Origin: Nanobdellota archaeon | GTDB lineage: Archaea; Nanobdellota; Nanobdellia; SCGC-AAA011-G17; VGLX01 | DNA: 5,652 bases | Assembly (NCBI GenBank): GCA_030691925.1 | Contig: JAUYDG010000157.1 | Coordinates: forward strand, 1 to 5,652 | Reading direction: 5' to 3' | Part shown: in pieces, positions 5,519 to 5,652 of the stretch | How the letters are laid out: each line of letters begins with the position of its first letter | How positions within the stretch are numbered: position 1 is the stretch's first letter | Program-made: the position numbers and the translations under genes | Notes under the pieces: generated by a model | The model's input: only the letters and a program-made list of their open reading frames with translations | Databases searched by the model: none | What the model was told of the DNA's origin: nothing

Positions 5519-5652
5519 ATGAGATCAAAAACTAAAAAATTGTCTATTAGAGAAATGAAAAATCTATCTAAAAGTAGGGGTGGAAAATGCTTATCCAAGA
5601 AGTATGTTAATGCGCGTACAAAATTATTATGGCTGTGCAAAGAAGGACATGT
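5519..5652 (+). CDS. Zinc-ribbon (C-x3-GH type) repeat protein, N-terminal 44 residues, cut by the right edge
   Basis: The ATG at 5519 opens a frame with no stop to the window end. A basic start (MRSKTKKLSIREMKNLSKSR) leads into GGKCLSKKYVNARTKLLWLC, then KEGH. This GGKCLS, Y, KL-W-C, GH pattern is the first half of a zinc-ribbon/treble-clef repeat found in many archaeal, bacterial and giant-virus proteins, often in tandem and sometimes fused to nuclease domains. Cys40 and His44 would be ligands, with a CP-x-C pair expected downstream outside the window. Its function cannot be stated from this fragment; nucleic acid binding is likely. The GC content (about 31%) is below that of the DHH and lipoprotein genes. 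Met13 (5555) is an alternative start, but the TATA position favours 5519. Confidence 0.75.
   Translation, partial: MRSKTKKLSIREMKNLSKSRGGKCLSKKYVNARTKLLWLCKEGH

Overview
The window looks archaeal and most resembles a small-genome DPANN lineage (Woesearchaeota/Pacearchaeota-like; this placement is an inference). The evidence is the presence of A/T-rich TATA elements 26-36 bp before starts, a mixture of leaderless and GGTGAT-led genes, an ADP-forming acyl-CoA synthetase beta subunit, an archaeal DHH phosphoesterase, and secreted proteins with Ig-like and transglutaminase-like domains of the kind common in DPANN genomes. No RNA gene, CRISPR array, insertion sequence or long repeat was found.

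Layout. (1) Positions 2-844, minus: the N-terminal 281 codons of a secreted transglutaminase-like protein that runs off the left edge. It has no in-frame ATG/GTG/TTG before its signal peptide; an ATT or a one-base frameshift must explain its start. (2) Positions 845-954: a compact divergent promoter region. (3) Positions 955-1578, plus: a stand-alone ATP-grasp beta subunit of ADP-forming acetyl/acyl-CoA synthetase, probably leaderless. (4) Positions 1575-5322, minus: a three-gene operon read right to left, every junction being a 4-bp ATGA overlap. It encodes a 628-aa membrane-anchored Ig/cadherin/PKD-like surface protein, a 341-aa DHH/DHHA1 phosphoesterase, and a 280-aa lipoprotein with a staphylococcal-nuclease-like domain followed by a lamin-tail domain. 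The operon ends tail to tail on the synthetase gene, and one CTAG palindrome supplies both stop codons. (5) Positions 5323-5518: a second divergent promoter region. (6) Positions 5519-5652, plus: the start of a zinc-ribbon repeat protein that runs off the right edge.

How the genes may work together. The operon combines a surface-exposed binding protein, a surface nuclease-fold lipoprotein and a cytoplasmic enzyme of a family that often degrades short oligonucleotides. This suggests binding and salvage of external nucleic acid, which would suit a host-dependent archaeon. The nuclease-like domain has lost a catalytic arginine, however, so a purely binding role is equally open. The acyl-CoA synthetase subunit (ATP from acyl-CoA) and the transglutaminase-like protein have no evident link to the operon.
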